This document shows, one piece after another, positions 9,349 to 18,393 of a stretch of DNA of 41,019 nt. Origin of the DNA: Anaerolineaceae bacterium. Lineage in GTDB: Bacteria; Chloroflexota; Anaerolineae; Anaerolineales; E44-bin32. The notes beneath the pieces were generated by a model, which saw only the letters and a list, made by a program, of their open reading frames with translations, was not told the origin of the DNA and did no database searches. The translations under genes and the position numbers were made by a program. Position 1 is the first letter of the stretch. Each line of letters opens with the position of its first letter. The stretch is from the NCBI GenBank assembly GCA_020350285.1, contig CP070708.1, forward strand, positions 865,055 through 906,073, given 5' to 3'.

Positions 9349-9906
9349 GTGGTGTCCTTAAAATCACGCAAACTACCTGAAGCCACAGAGCAGAGATTGC
9401 GTCGCATCCTGGCGGATCAGATCGCGCGCTACCCACAGATGGAAATCCAGGACCTCTACAAATTACTCTTTCATGCTGCCATGGGAAGTGAACACGCAAT
9501 TAGCAACCTCGACGCCGTTCGCAACTGGTTAACGCGGGAATTGGAAAACCTTCCCGAAGGTCCCAATGAACCAACTATCGATGAGATATCTCCTGATGGG
9601 GACATCGTGCGGGTCAACTTGCGTCCGTTCATACAGAGTGGAGGGGATCCGATTTCACTCCTGGATGCCTTTGTGCGGACCGCAAATGAGCATCACGGAA
9701 CCACAGAAAATTTGTACCTTTATTGGTCCTTTGCTGAGCGCATGGCAGAGGATGGTGATCTCCCGTTTGAACGAACAGAAATGCGAGACTTTTTCAAAAG
9801 GGTGGAGCAGGACGGTTTTCCAGCGGTTCATCACTCTACCCGCTATGAAGAAGCCTACCACCCTGCTTATCGTGTCATCAAACAAGACTACGTAGAAACT
9901 CTTTAA
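9349..9906 (+). CDS. Conserved protein of unknown function
   Basis: 185 residues, soluble, with no signal peptide or membrane segment. The N-terminal half is helical and contains YPQMEIQDLYKLLFHAAMGSEHA. A middle part (DIVRVNLRPF) looks like a short beta segment. The C-terminus is again helical, with HHSTRYEEAYHPAYRVI. Three clustered His/Glu patches (GSEHA, NEHHG, HHS..EAYHP) could bind a metal, but I recognise no known active site. GTG is the start, preceded by GAGAGGAGA at 9331-9339. It lies 53 bases after the methyltransferase on the same strand. Confidence 0.7.
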   Translation: MVSLKSRKLPEATEQRLRRILADQIARYPQMEIQDLYKLLFHAAMGSEHAISNLDAVRNWLTRELENLPEGPNEPTIDEISPDGDIVRVNLRPFIQSGGDPISLLDAFVRTANEHHGTTENLYLYWSFAERMAEDGDLPFERTEMRDFFKRVEQDGFPAVHHSTRYEEAYHPAYRVIKQDYVETL

Positions 9907-10047
9907 GAAAGCTGAGCGAAACTCGTAAGGGTTGATAAAGAGATGTAACACCTAAATTGAACAAATTGATCAATGCTTTCGATATACCACTGGTGCTCTG
10001 GATAATCCATCGCCGTGTCACTCACATGGCTGAAAGGAAAACGCAGG

Positions 10048-10926
10048 ATGAAAATTACAGAAATCTGGAAAACGAGCCAAAAACCGACTGTCTCCTTTGA
10101 GTTGTTTCCCGCCAGATCCGACAAGGCGGCCGAGAGACTTGAACAAACCATCGATGAATTATCCGCTCTGAAACCGGATTTTGTCTCGGTCACATTCGGA
10201 GCTGGTGGGTCAACGCGGGAAGGATCACGTCAGCTTATCGAGAAACTGAAGGATGAGAAGGGACACGAGGTCATCGGATATTTCGCAGGTTATGGGTTGG
10301 GGCCGGAGGACATCCACGCAGTTCTGGACAGCTATCATGTCATTGGGGTGGAGAACCTGCTCGTCGTGCGCGGAGACCCACCTCGAGAAGGAGATTTCAC
10401 GCCTCACCCGGATAGCTTAACCTACGCTTCCGATCTCATGGCGTTCATCCGTCCAAAGTACGACTTTTGCCTCGGGGTTGCAGGTTACCCAGAGGGGCAT
10501 GTCGACGCGCCCAATTTGGCTAAGGACATCGAATACCTTAAGCTCAAGGTGGATCTTGGCGCCGAGTACATCATCACCAATTACTGCTACGACAACCAAT
10601 TCTTCTTCGACTTCTTAGAACGCTGCAAGGCGGCGGGGATTAACGTTCCCGTACTACCTGGCGTGATGCCTATCTACAGCGTGAAAATGATGGAAACATT
10701 AGCAAGCCTGTGTGGCGCTACGATCACCGATGAACTCCGTCAAGGGATTAACGATTTACCTGAAGGTGACAAAGAGGCGCTCCTGTCCTTTGGGATCGAG
10801 TTCGCTATCCGTCAATGCAGAGAATTAATCGAGGGGGGTGTACCAGGGTTGCACATTTACACCATGGATCGAAGCACATCCTCAATTGGGATCATAGATG
10901 GTTTGCGAGGCGAAGGACTCCTTTGA
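10048..10926 (+). CDS. metF: Methylenetetrahydrofolate reductase
   Basis: 292 residues, the size of bacterial MetF. It reduces 5,10-methylene-THF to 5-methyl-THF using FAD, supplying methyl groups for methionine. Visible marks are SFELFPAR with the catalytic Glu at residue 18, SVTFGAGGSTR, VENLLVVRGDPP, and GAEYIITNYCYDNQFFFDF in the barrel. The ATG at 10048 fits homologues and has AAAGGA at 10034-10039; an in-frame start at 10015 adds an unrelated 11 residues. No methionine synthase gene is in the window. Confidence 0.92.
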   Translation: MKITEIWKTSQKPTVSFELFPARSDKAAERLEQTIDELSALKPDFVSVTFGAGGSTREGSRQLIEKLKDEKGHEVIGYFAGYGLGPEDIHAVLDSYHVIGVENLLVVRGDPPREGDFTPHPDSLTYASDLMAFIRPKYDFCLGVAGYPEGHVDAPNLAKDIEYLKLKVDLGAEYIITNYCYDNQFFFDFLERCKAAGINVPVLPGVMPIYSVKMMETLASLCGATITDELRQGINDLPEGDKEALLSFGIEFAIRQCRELIEGGVPGLHIYTMDRSTSSIGIIDGLRGEGLL

Positions 10927-10971
10927 ACCACCCTTTCATCCACCGCTTCTACAGGTTCGCACTGACGCAAG

Positions 10972-10985
10972 GGTGATATATCACC
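10972..10985. promoter_or_regulatory. 14-bp perfect palindrome upstream of the DUF849 gene
   Basis: GGTGATATATCACC is a perfect dyad ending 19 bases before the start codon at 11005. Position and symmetry fit a repressor operator, or the ribosome-site-proximal arm of a regulatory hairpin. No regulator is encoded nearby. Confidence 0.35.
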
Positions 10986-11004
10986 TGGAGATAAAACTCT
11001 AAAA

Positions 11005-11832
11005 ATGTCAAAAGTGATCATCACGGCAGCGGTAACGGGTTCCAGACCGACAAAGGAGATGAATCCCGCTGTTCCATATTCTCCAGAGGAGATCGCGCAA
11101 GCTGCGATCGATTGCTGCCATGCCGGCGCGGCGATCGCTCACATTCATGTTCGGGACCCACAAACAGGAATGCCCTCTTTCAAGTTCGAGTATTTTCAAG
11201 AGGTCATGGAACGCGTCCGTGCTGAATGCGACATGCTCCTCAACCTGACCACAAGCGGGTACCATCTCCAGGGACCGGATATCATTGAGCAACGTCTTGG
11301 ACCTGTCGCACTACAACCCGAGATCTGCTCACTCGACATCGGTTCGGTCAATTTCATCGATGGGGTCTTTGTAAACCCTCCAGAATGGGGGAGGGCTGCT
11401 GCTGAGAGGATGCGAGAGCAGGGAGTGAAGCCTGAGATCGAGGTTTTTGATGTCGGTCATATATACCAGGCACTTGATTTTATCGATCAAGGCCTGATCG
11501 ATGCGCCGCCCTATTTTCAATTGTGCATGGGGATCAAATGGGGGATCGAGGCAACACCAGAAAACCTCCGTTTTATGCAAACTAAAATACCTGCAGAAGC
11601 CTGTTGGTCGGTCTTGGGAGTCGGTCGTTCACAGTTCCCCATGATCACCCTGGGGGTTCTCATGGGGGGTCACATCCGTGTAGGGTTTGAGGACAACCTC
11701 TATCTGAAAAAAGGCTTCTTGGCTGAAAGCAACGCCCAATGCGTAAAGGCGGCTGTAGATCTGGTAAAGAGTCTCCAGCGGGAAGTCGCAACGCCTGCGG
11801 AGGCGCGCGAGATCCTTGGGATTCCTATGTAG
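11005..11832 (+). CDS. Beta-keto acid cleavage enzyme (DUF849/BKACE)
   Basis: 275 residues of the Kce-like TIM-barrel family, which condenses a beta-keto acid with acetyl-CoA to give acetoacetate and a new acyl-CoA. The prototype is 3-keto-5-aminohexanoate cleavage in lysine fermentation. The zinc ligands are in place: AHIHVRD with H46 and H48, and E229 in VGFED. NLTTSG (80-85) and [10 protein letters not shown] are further family signatures. No other lysine fermentation genes are present, so the keto acid is unknown. The ribosome site is weak (TGGAG, 14 bases upstream). The gene is flanked by a palindrome upstream and a strong hairpin downstream. Confidence 0.88.
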   Translation: MSKVIITAAVTGSRPTKEMNPAVPYSPEEIAQAAIDCCHAGAAIAHIHVRDPQTGMPSFKFEYFQEVMERVRAECDMLLNLTTSGYHLQGPDIIEQRLGPVALQPEICSLDIGSVNFIDGVFVNPPEWGRAAAERMREQGVKPEIEVFDVGHIYQALDFIDQGLIDAPPYFQLCMGIKWGIEATPENLRFMQTKIPAEACWSVLGVGRSQFPMITLGVLMGGHIRVGFEDNLYLKKGFLAESNAQCVKAAVDLVKSLQREVATPAEAREILGIPM

Positions 11833-11913
11833 ATAAAGAAATCACACGGTGGCTTTCGGTGCAGCTTCTCTCGTCAGCAACCTCATGTTCCCGCATAACC
11901 TATCAGAAACGAT

Positions 11914-11946
11914 GTCGTCATGCTTCGACAGGCTCAGCATGACGAC
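11914..11946. repeat. Hairpin of the CTTCGACAGGCTCAG repeat family
   Basis: Arms GTCGTCATGCT (11914-11924) and AGCATGACGAC (11936-11946) pair perfectly around TCGACAGGCTC. The same core, CTTCGACAAGCTC, is seen inverted at 28125-28145 and truncated near 36704. Translated on the plus strand it gives MLRQAQHDD, which creates a false N-terminal extension of the next gene. Confidence 0.75.
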
Positions 11947-12051
11947 ATAGCGCTAATCTTATATAGGTTTTTCCTTTCAAATGAACTACTTTGGAGTGCG
12001 CAATCTTCGTTTGCGCCCCTCTTCGAGTCATCATTCATAGAGGATAGACAA

Positions 12052-12966
12052 ATGCAAGCTTACAGCAGTATCAAGGATACGATCGGTAAAACCCCTTTGC
12101 TTCGTCTCGGGCGTCTGGCTGAAGATCGATCAATCTACGCTAAATGCGAGTTCCTGAATCCCATCAGCCTCAAAGATCGACCCGTATTACAGATCATCGA
12201 GGACGCCGAGCAAGACGGTCGACTCAAGCCCGGAAGCACGCTCATCGAAGCGACAAGTGGAAACACTGGAATGGCAGTCGCCTCGATTGCTGCCATCAAA
12301 GGTTATCGAGCCATCCTCGTGATGTCGGAGATCCAAAGTCTGGAACGGAGAATGGTGCTGCAGGCTTTCGGGGCCGAATTGATCTTAACCCCGGCCTCAG
12401 AGGGGACGGCCGGCGCGATGCAGAAGCTGAAAGACATCTTGGCTGAACATCCGGAGTACTTTTATATCGGACAGCATGTCAACCCATCCAACCCCAGGGC
12501 GCATTACGAAACGACAGGTCCAGAGATCTGGGATGACACTGCGGGGAAGGTCGATATTCTGATCGCTGGATTGGGAACGGGGGGCACCATATGTGGTGCG
12601 GGTCGATATCTAAAAGACAAGAAACCTGAGGTAAAAACGGTCGCGATTGAGCCGAAGGAAGCTCCCTACATCTCTCAGGGGATATTCCATCCCCACCGCA
12701 TGATGGGAACGGCGCCAGGATTTGTGCCTAAAACGCTTGAGCGCGAAGTCATTGATGAGATCTTTATAGTCAGTGAGGAGGAGGCATTTACGATGTGTCG
12801 CAAGATTGCGCGCACGGAAGGAATCCTGGTTGGGATCTCGTCTGGTGCGGTTGCTCATGCTGCGTTATCCATCGCCGAGCGTCCTGAAAACGAGAGTAAG
12901 CTGATCGTGGGTATATTTGCGGACACGGGTGAGAGATATTTGAGCGTAGAAGGTTTGTTCATTTGA
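12052..12966 (+). CDS. Cysteine synthase-like PLP enzyme
   Basis: 304 residues of the fold-type II PLP family (CysK/CysM/CBS). IKDTIGKTPLLRLGRL opens the protein, K41 in NPISLKDRP is the Schiff-base lysine, TSGNTG at 68-73 is the substrate loop, and GLGTGGTICGAGRYL binds the cofactor phosphate. GILVGISSGA closes the C-terminal part. CysK normally reads NPGGSVKDR, and here two of those residues before the lysine differ, so the amino acceptor or donor may not be O-acetylserine and sulfide. The start chosen is the ATG at 12052. An in-frame start at 11920 lies in a repeat and would add 44 spurious residues. Confidence 0.85.
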   Translation: MQAYSSIKDTIGKTPLLRLGRLAEDRSIYAKCEFLNPISLKDRPVLQIIEDAEQDGRLKPGSTLIEATSGNTGMAVASIAAIKGYRAILVMSEIQSLERRMVLQAFGAELILTPASEGTAGAMQKLKDILAEHPEYFYIGQHVNPSNPRAHYETTGPEIWDDTAGKVDILIAGLGTGGTICGAGRYLKDKKPEVKTVAIEPKEAPYISQGIFHPHRMMGTAPGFVPKTLEREVIDEIFIVSEEEAFTMCRKIARTEGILVGISSGAVAHAALSIAERPENESKLIVGIFADTGERYLSVEGLFI

Positions 12967-13015
12967 GAGGGGTGAGGTTCGCGAAGAACAGATGACATCT
13001 TACTCAATATATTGG

Positions 13016-14140
13016 TTAGATATGCAACCGATAAACACGATACCGTTTGTAGATCTTGGCTCCCATATGCTCCGCAAGAATGGGCGTGTTGGGATTGTCC
13101 GCTGAGGTAAGGGAGAGGTCCGCCCACTTGTACCCCTTGGCCATCGCCCGCCTGGCCATCTCATCAAAAAGCACCACCGCAACGCCTCGGTTCCAATATT
13201 CCGGTAATACCACCACACTTTTCAGGGCTAAGCACTCCGGCTGACGACGCATGAACCACCAAAGCTTGAGATAATCCCACGGTCGACGTAAACCATTGGC
13301 ACGGATAATGGCTTCATTCAGATTGGGAATACCTGCCAGCCAACCTACGGGCTCACCGCTCACCTCCGCAAACAGAACCAGCTCAGGGTCAGCGATCGCC
13401 CGGAACTGCGACAGGGTGGCCTCCACGGCATCTCGATGCCAGCCGATGTGATCCGGGAGATGGGCTAGGCTGGTGTTCAGTAAATAATGAACACGATCAA
13501 CCTCCGCATCAAACTGTGTCAAATCGCTTCCGCGAACGGATATCCGACCACGAACCCGAAGCTTTTCCGCCAACCGCGTTAGACGTGGTAAACCCGGCGC
13601 GCTTGGGTCGATTTCGAAAGCCAGATTGTCCCCGCGCGCAGGTTGGAAGCCGAATTCGTCCATAAAATGCTGATAATAAGAAGGTGAATGTCCGCAGAGT
13701 AATGCAGGCGGTCGATCACGCCCTTCAAGGAGCACTCCGTAGCTGTCTTCGTAATCCAAGTTAAAGGGTCCAAAAAGCGCGTTGAGTCCTCGATCCTTCG
13801 CCCAATGGATAACCCGCTGGACCAGGGTGCCAGCAACTTCCTGATCATCGATGTACTCAAAGAAACCGAAAACGCACTCCTGTTTGCCCCGCTTTGCGTT
13901 GGTTGGTGGGTCCTCTGCAGCACAGATGGTCCCAACCGGTTCCCCATCCCGCCATGCAACAAAGAAGTCTGCCTCCCCGCGCTTAAAGAACGACCCCCGT
14001 TGTGGGTCGATCGCTTTCGCCCTTTCCGGGATCAAGGGAGGCACCCACAATGGGTCATCGTGATAGATCCGCCAGGGAAACGTAAGAAAGATGCGTTTTT
14101 CACGCGTGGTGCGAACGGTTTGGATCTCAATGGAATTCAT
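13016..14140 (-). CDS. GNAT-fold acetyltransferase, large form
   Basis: 374 residues. The C-terminal part has the acetyl-CoA-binding signature VVVLPEYWNRGVAVVLFDEMARRA, followed by YKWADLSLTSADNPNT, as in GNAT enzymes. The N-terminal half carries a second, weaker GNAT-like unit (FFVAWRDGEPVGTICA), so a double-GNAT fold is likely. The substrate is unknown. The start is the ATG at 14140, with an AGGAGAGG-type site, and it overlaps the stop of the upstream symporter gene as ATGA. The two proteins are therefore translationally coupled. An in-frame upstream extension to 14293 lies inside the symporter gene and is rejected. Confidence 0.8.
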   Translation of the reverse strand: MNSIEIQTVRTTREKRIFLTFPWRIYHDDPLWVPPLIPERAKAIDPQRGSFFKRGEADFFVAWRDGEPVGTICAAEDPPTNAKRGKQECVFGFFEYIDDQEVAGTLVQRVIHWAKDRGLNALFGPFNLDYEDSYGVLLEGRDRPPALLCGHSPSYYQHFMDEFGFQPARGDNLAFEIDPSAPGLPRLTRLAEKLRVRGRISVRGSDLTQFDAEVDRVHYLLNTSLAHLPDHIGWHRDAVEATLSQFRAIADPELVLFAEVSGEPVGWLAGIPNLNEAIIRANGLRRPWDYLKLWWFMRRQPECLALKSVVVLPEYWNRGVAVVLFDEMARRAMAKGYKWADLSLTSADNPNTPILAEHMGAKIYKRYRVYRLHI

Positions 14141-15501
14141 GAATCCACCTCTCCTATGCCAGTTCTTCGGTCTTCCAACTCTTGGACCACCTGAGTGTAT
14201 TGTTCGCGTTCGAGAGGGTATACATACGCGAACAGAATCCCGGCACATAGTAGAACAGCGGGAATGGGTCCGATCACGATGCGGATGCCCCATAACGCAC
14301 TGCTGGGCTGCTCTGCGACGATGGGCACATACCCAGTGACATCAAGGAGCAGGAGCGCGAGAGGGACTGCGATCGAAGAGGCGGCCTTCCTTATCAGTGT
14401 AACCAGACTATAAAACATGCCTTCGTGACGTTCACCCGTTTGCCACTCCCCCCATTCGATGGCGTCGGGGATCATCGCCCAGGGCAAGACGTGGGCTGCA
14501 GCGACCCCAATGCCGGCCATCACGCACAAGATCATGATCAAAGACAATCCGGTAGCCGGGGTGACAGTGATCAGTACCAGTTGCACACCCGCCCAAAACG
14601 CGATCCCGGCGATGTATGCCCAGCGCTTGTTCCATTTCCGAGATACCCACTCCCAGAGAGGAAGGGCGAAGATAGCCGTGACGAAGATCGCAGCCATGAT
14701 CAACTCGTTTTGCGGTTCTCGCTGTACCACATACTTGATATAAAAGATCAATGTGGCTTGAACGATCTCCACCGCCACCCATGTGAGCAGGAAGACGACC
14801 ATGCCGTATACAAAGGGGCGGTTTTTCCTCGCTGCGCGCAATGACTGGCGGAGCGTTGGGCGTTCCATCTCCATGAATTCCTTCCGCTCCTTCGTCGTGA
14901 AGAAGACGAAAAAGAAGGGCAATGTGGATATGGCCGCGAAAATCAATGCGTTCGTGAACACTCTGGGGGCGTTATCGGGAGCGAAGGATCCAATGATCAT
15001 CAGTGGAAGTGTGAACGCTATCAGACTGCCCAAGATGGAAAAAAACATCCGGTAAGTGGTTAGCGTCGTGCGTTCATCATAGTCGGAGGTCAACTCAGGG
15101 GTGAGCGCGAAGTAGGGCATATACAGAAAGGTAGCCGCGGCGTCGAAGAGGACATAAGCAACGGCGTAATAGATTGCCAAAGGCAGCACAGCCTTCCATG
15201 GAGGGACCCACCACAACATGAGAAACGTCAGGGCGAAAGGCAGCGCCCCGAACAGGAGGTAAGGACGTCTTCTCCCCCAACGAGTTCGAGTGCGGTCAGT
15301 AATATGCCCGATGATGGGGTCATTGATGTAATCCCAACTTCGCCCTATGAAGATAGCGGCTGCGGCGATGCGGGGCGCGATTCCGACAACATCGGTCATG
15401 AAGATGGCAAAGTACGCTCCAATGAGGGTGCTCGTCAGGCTGAAGCCTGTGTCGCCGGCCCCATAGATGAACTTGGTCCAGCGGGAAAGTTGCTTCGTCA
15501 C
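14137..15501 (-). CDS. GPH-family sodium/sugar symporter (MelB-like MFS)
   Basis: 454 residues, about 12 membrane segments. The N-terminus FIYGAGDTGFSLTSTLIG and the loop DPIIGHITDRTRTRWG are signatures of the glycoside-pentoside-hexuronide:cation symporter family. The cytoplasmic RRRPYLLFG follows that loop. Members import melibiose, xylosides or similar sugars with Na+ or H+. The sugar cannot be told, as no glycosidase gene is adjacent. It starts with GTG at 15501, with CAGGAG eight bases upstream, and is coupled by ATGA to the GNAT gene. It is divergent from the DinB gene at 15684. Confidence 0.85.
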   Translation of the reverse strand: MTKQLSRWTKFIYGAGDTGFSLTSTLIGAYFAIFMTDVVGIAPRIAAAAIFIGRSWDYINDPIIGHITDRTRTRWGRRRPYLLFGALPFALTFLMLWWVPPWKAVLPLAIYYAVAYVLFDAAATFLYMPYFALTPELTSDYDERTTLTTYRMFFSILGSLIAFTLPLMIIGSFAPDNAPRVFTNALIFAAISTLPFFFVFFTTKERKEFMEMERPTLRQSLRAARKNRPFVYGMVVFLLTWVAVEIVQATLIFYIKYVVQREPQNELIMAAIFVTAIFALPLWEWVSRKWNKRWAYIAGIAFWAGVQLVLITVTPATGLSLIMILCVMAGIGVAAAHVLPWAMIPDAIEWGEWQTGERHEGMFYSLVTLIRKAASSIAVPLALLLLDVTGYVPIVAEQPSSALWGIRIVIGPIPAVLLCAGILFAYVYPLEREQYTQVVQELEDRRTGIGEVDS

Positions 15502-15683
15502 GGTATGTGCTCCTGCGCGTTAATGAAACGGGGAGTAGTTCTCACAGGGTTCAAATTCTACGAAGACCGGTGGAAATCTTCAACCAGATAACACCTGGGA
15601 TTTGTCGTGGTTCCGATGTGAGGAGATCAAGAGTAGAATTATTACCGAACATACCTGTGTTAGGCCAATTTGAAAGGAGCCCG

Positions 15684-16136
15684 ATGGATCCGGTACTCGA
15701 ACCATACTTTGATATCCTTGTAACTCTGCACGAGGGATGCCGAACGCAGATCTCAGGGATGACACAAGAGGAATTAGACTGGCGCCCCAGCAATGATATG
15801 AACTCCCTTGCCGTCCTTGTCGCTCATATCGCAGGAGCTGAACGGTATTGGATTAGCGATGTCGTTATGGGGGAAGCGACAGGTCGCGACAGAGACAGCG
15901 AATTCGCGACCACAGGCGTGAGAGAAAATGAGCTGTCAAATCTTTTGGATTCGGCGCTAGAGTACATTCGAAAGGTCTTCGACAACTTGTCATATGATCA
16001 TCTTGCCGAAGTCAGAATATCACCTCGAGATGGGCGAACATATACAGTAGCTTGGGCCATTGCTCACGTACTGGAACATACCGCTTTGCATCTTGGCCAA
16101 ATGCAAATCACTCGGCAATGGGTGAAGTCACAGTAG
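15684..16136 (+). CDS. DinB-family putative metal-dependent protein
   Basis: 150 residues, a four-helix-bundle DinB/YfiT-like protein. The likely metal triad is H48 (in VLVAHIAGAERYW), H132 and H136 (in HTALHLGQMQITRQ). Family members include bacillithiol and mycothiol S-transferases and many of unknown role. The ATG at 15684 has AAAGGAG at 15673-15679. The longer open frame from 15507 includes 59 residues without DinB character. The gene is divergent from the symporter gene. Confidence 0.8.
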   Translation: MDPVLEPYFDILVTLHEGCRTQISGMTQEELDWRPSNDMNSLAVLVAHIAGAERYWISDVVMGEATGRDRDSEFATTGVRENELSNLLDSALEYIRKVFDNLSYDHLAEVRISPRDGRTYTVAWAIAHVLEHTALHLGQMQITRQWVKSQ

Positions 16137-16276
16137 ATTGGATGGTCAAGATCGCGTCTTGTCGACCGAACTACTCTTTGGAGTGGACACAACCTCAGCG
16201 CGAGTTTGTGTTCAAAGTGTCTGGACGGGTCGCTCAGATCGCAACTGTAAGACACTTGAATTGTAGATGAAGAACG

Positions 16277-16885
16277 ATGATGAAGAACCTGCTCTTCGCC
16301 TTGATGATCCTTCTCATTACCTCTGCGGGGTGCAGACCGGTTGCACCCACAGATGTCCTTTCAGAAAGCACCCTCGAACCTACAACAGCACCGTTCCATA
16401 CACAGATCCCTACTCCCACAACTCCTAGCGCACGAAGCGACGTTGGTGAATTCTCGATCTACTTGGTAAAGGGTGAGATTTCGTCCGAAATGATCCTGGA
16501 AGCTGATTTGGATCAACTTGAACTTGAGGAAGTGCCCATTCTTTCCCTGGCAGATATCACCGCTTATACCTGGGAAACCCACGAGATGGAACTCGCGCCT
16601 TCAGCCTATGGAAGACTCACTGAGCTGCAATTCTCAACTTCATTACTCGCAGGGTGGCCATTTGTGGTTTGCGTAGGATCCGAACGCGTGTATGGTGGCG
16701 CTTTCTGGACATCCTATTCATCCGCACCATTCGGCGGCATCGTGATCGATGTGTACCCCGCTGAAAAGTATCGACCTGTTAGGATCCAACTTGGATATCC
16801 GTCTGCAGAGTGGTTTAAAGGTGAAGATCTGAGATCTGATCCGAGAATATTTCAATCATTGCAGGAGGAAGGGAAATTAAGGTAA
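16277..16885 (+). CDS. Small lipoprotein of unknown function
   Basis: 202 residues. The signal peptide KNLLFALMILLITSAGC ends with lipobox TSAGC and Cys19. A Pro/Thr-rich linker (about 27-50, TPTTPSAR) follows, a usual tether for surface lipoproteins. The globular part begins near VGEFSIYLVKGEIS and has FSTSLLAGWPFVVCVG and GGAFWTSYSSAPFGGIVIDVYP, mostly beta. I do not recognise the domain. The start could be either of two adjacent Met codons, and no clear ribosome site is seen. Confidence 0.7.
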   Translation: MMKNLLFALMILLITSAGCRPVAPTDVLSESTLEPTTAPFHTQIPTPTTPSARSDVGEFSIYLVKGEISSEMILEADLDQLELEEVPILSLADITAYTWETHEMELAPSAYGRLTELQFSTSLLAGWPFVVCVGSERVYGGAFWTSYSSAPFGGIVIDVYPAEKYRPVRIQLGYPSAEWFKGEDLRSDPRIFQSLQEEGKLR

Positions 16886-17096
16886 GCAACAGCATTTGGA
16901 ATTTTTTTGGGGAGGAGAAGGTCCTTGAGGCAAGAATGGAAAAAAGAGCGGAAAATCTGAATATATTCGGAAGATAAGACAAGGACTCGAGGTCAGATAA
17001 ACGTCTCTACAACATCGACATCGCTACTGCCCTCTACGGCTCTGATTGCACTGAATATATCCACGACAAAGACAACAACGATTACTTGAGATCCCA

Positions 17097-18356
17097 ATGA
17101 AAAGACACCCACGAAATGCTTTAACCGTCTTCCTTGTCTTGACTGGAGCGGAATGGCTGATTTACAGCCTGTTCTTTACCGTTGTCTATGTCTACCTGGC
17201 GACGTATATCACAGACGACCCGTTTCAACTTGTGCTTATCGAGACAGTATTCACAACAACGATACTGCTATTTGAAATCCCTACCGGAGTTGTCGCTGAT
17301 GTGTATAGCCGACGCTTGTCTGTCATTGTTGGTTACGCGATGGCAGGGATTGGAGCTATCATCCAAGGAGCTTTCCAGATATACGAAATGGTGCTATTGG
17401 CGCAGGTAGTGTGGGGTTTAGGTTTCACTTTCACCAGTGGAGCGAAGGATGCCTGGATAGCCGACGAAATTGGTGAGGAGAGGGTAAGTCACGCCTATAT
17501 GCGCAGTTCCCAAGTGGGACAGGTTGCTTTTCTCATCGCGATACCGATCAGCACGGCTCTCGGCACCATCGCGCTGAATATCCCAATTATTCTTGCTGGA
17601 GCGCTCCTTATCCTCCTCGCGATCTACCTGATAGCGGTCATGCCTGAAGAAGGATTCCAGCGCAAGACAGAGGGTGATCGTAAGTCGTGGCGGACGATGT
17701 TTAAGACACTTTCAGAAGGTTTCCAATTGGTGAGGGGTCGCACAGTGCTCATCGCCATTCTGCTTATCAGTGCCGTTTACGGTCTTTCCAGTGCAGGTTT
17801 CGACAACCTTTGGACAGTGAACATGCTGGAAAATCTCTCTTTTCCAACGATTGGGAATTTTAAACCAGTGGTCTGGTTTGGTTTCTTGAATGCCGTTATG
17901 ACGATTTTAGGGATTGTCGGAATCGAGATCGTGCGACGTAAAGTGGACATAAGCGGCCAGAGCGGGATTGTCCGCACACTGATGTTCCTGACCGGCGCGA
18001 CGGCGATCTGCATGGTTATATTCGGGTTGACGAGAAACTTCTGGTTGGCAGGGACGGTCTACTGCCTGAGCATCACCCTGCGTACGACCAGCGATCCCAT
18101 CTTCCGAACTTGGATCAACCAAAACACGTCCTCCGCTGTGAGAGCCACGATACTGTCGATGGATTCGCAGGTTAATTCGTTGGGGATGATCATTGGCGGA
18201 TCAACCATCGGTGCCATTGGTTCCGCGATTTCGCTACCGGCAGCGTTGGTTACAACCGGTCTGGCACGTATACCTGTCACGCTGCTTTTCGCGCGGTTGG
18301 TGCTTCAGGGCAAGAGAGAGCAAGAAGAGATTCTTCAGCCCAGAAGCGAGACATAG
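17097..18356 (+). CDS. MFS transporter
   Basis: 419 residues, about 12 membrane segments. The loop GVVADVYSRRLSVIVGYAM between helices 2 and 3 is a form of the MFS motif GxxxDRxGRR, and SGAKDAWIADEIG follows helix 4, as in the drug/multisolute efflux type. A central cytoplasmic loop (EEGFQRKTEGDRKSW) separates the two six-helix halves. Substrate and direction are unknown. It precedes a DinB-like gene by 37 bases and may be co-transcribed with it. Confidence 0.8.
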   Translation: MKRHPRNALTVFLVLTGAEWLIYSLFFTVVYVYLATYITDDPFQLVLIETVFTTTILLFEIPTGVVADVYSRRLSVIVGYAMAGIGAIIQGAFQIYEMVLLAQVVWGLGFTFTSGAKDAWIADEIGEERVSHAYMRSSQVGQVAFLIAIPISTALGTIALNIPIILAGALLILLAIYLIAVMPEEGFQRKTEGDRKSWRTMFKTLSEGFQLVRGRTVLIAILLISAVYGLSSAGFDNLWTVNMLENLSFPTIGNFKPVVWFGFLNAVMTILGIVGIEIVRRKVDISGQSGIVRTLMFLTGATAICMVIFGLTRNFWLAGTVYCLSITLRTTSDPIFRTWINQNTSSAVRATILSMDSQVNSLGMIIGGSTIGAIGSAISLPAALVTTGLARIPVTLLFARLVLQGKREQEEILQPRSET

Positions 18357-18393
18357 AGCGTGTTTTTTTAAGATCATCTATTAGGAGTTTCGT

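Noticed and set aside
14141-14293. N-terminal extension of the GNAT gene
   Set aside because: It would overlap the symporter gene by 150 bases. The ATGA overlap start has a clear ribosome site.
15507-15683. N-terminal extension of the DinB gene
   Set aside because: It lies in the divergent promoter region with no domain similarity, and a good ribosome site precedes the ATG at 15684.
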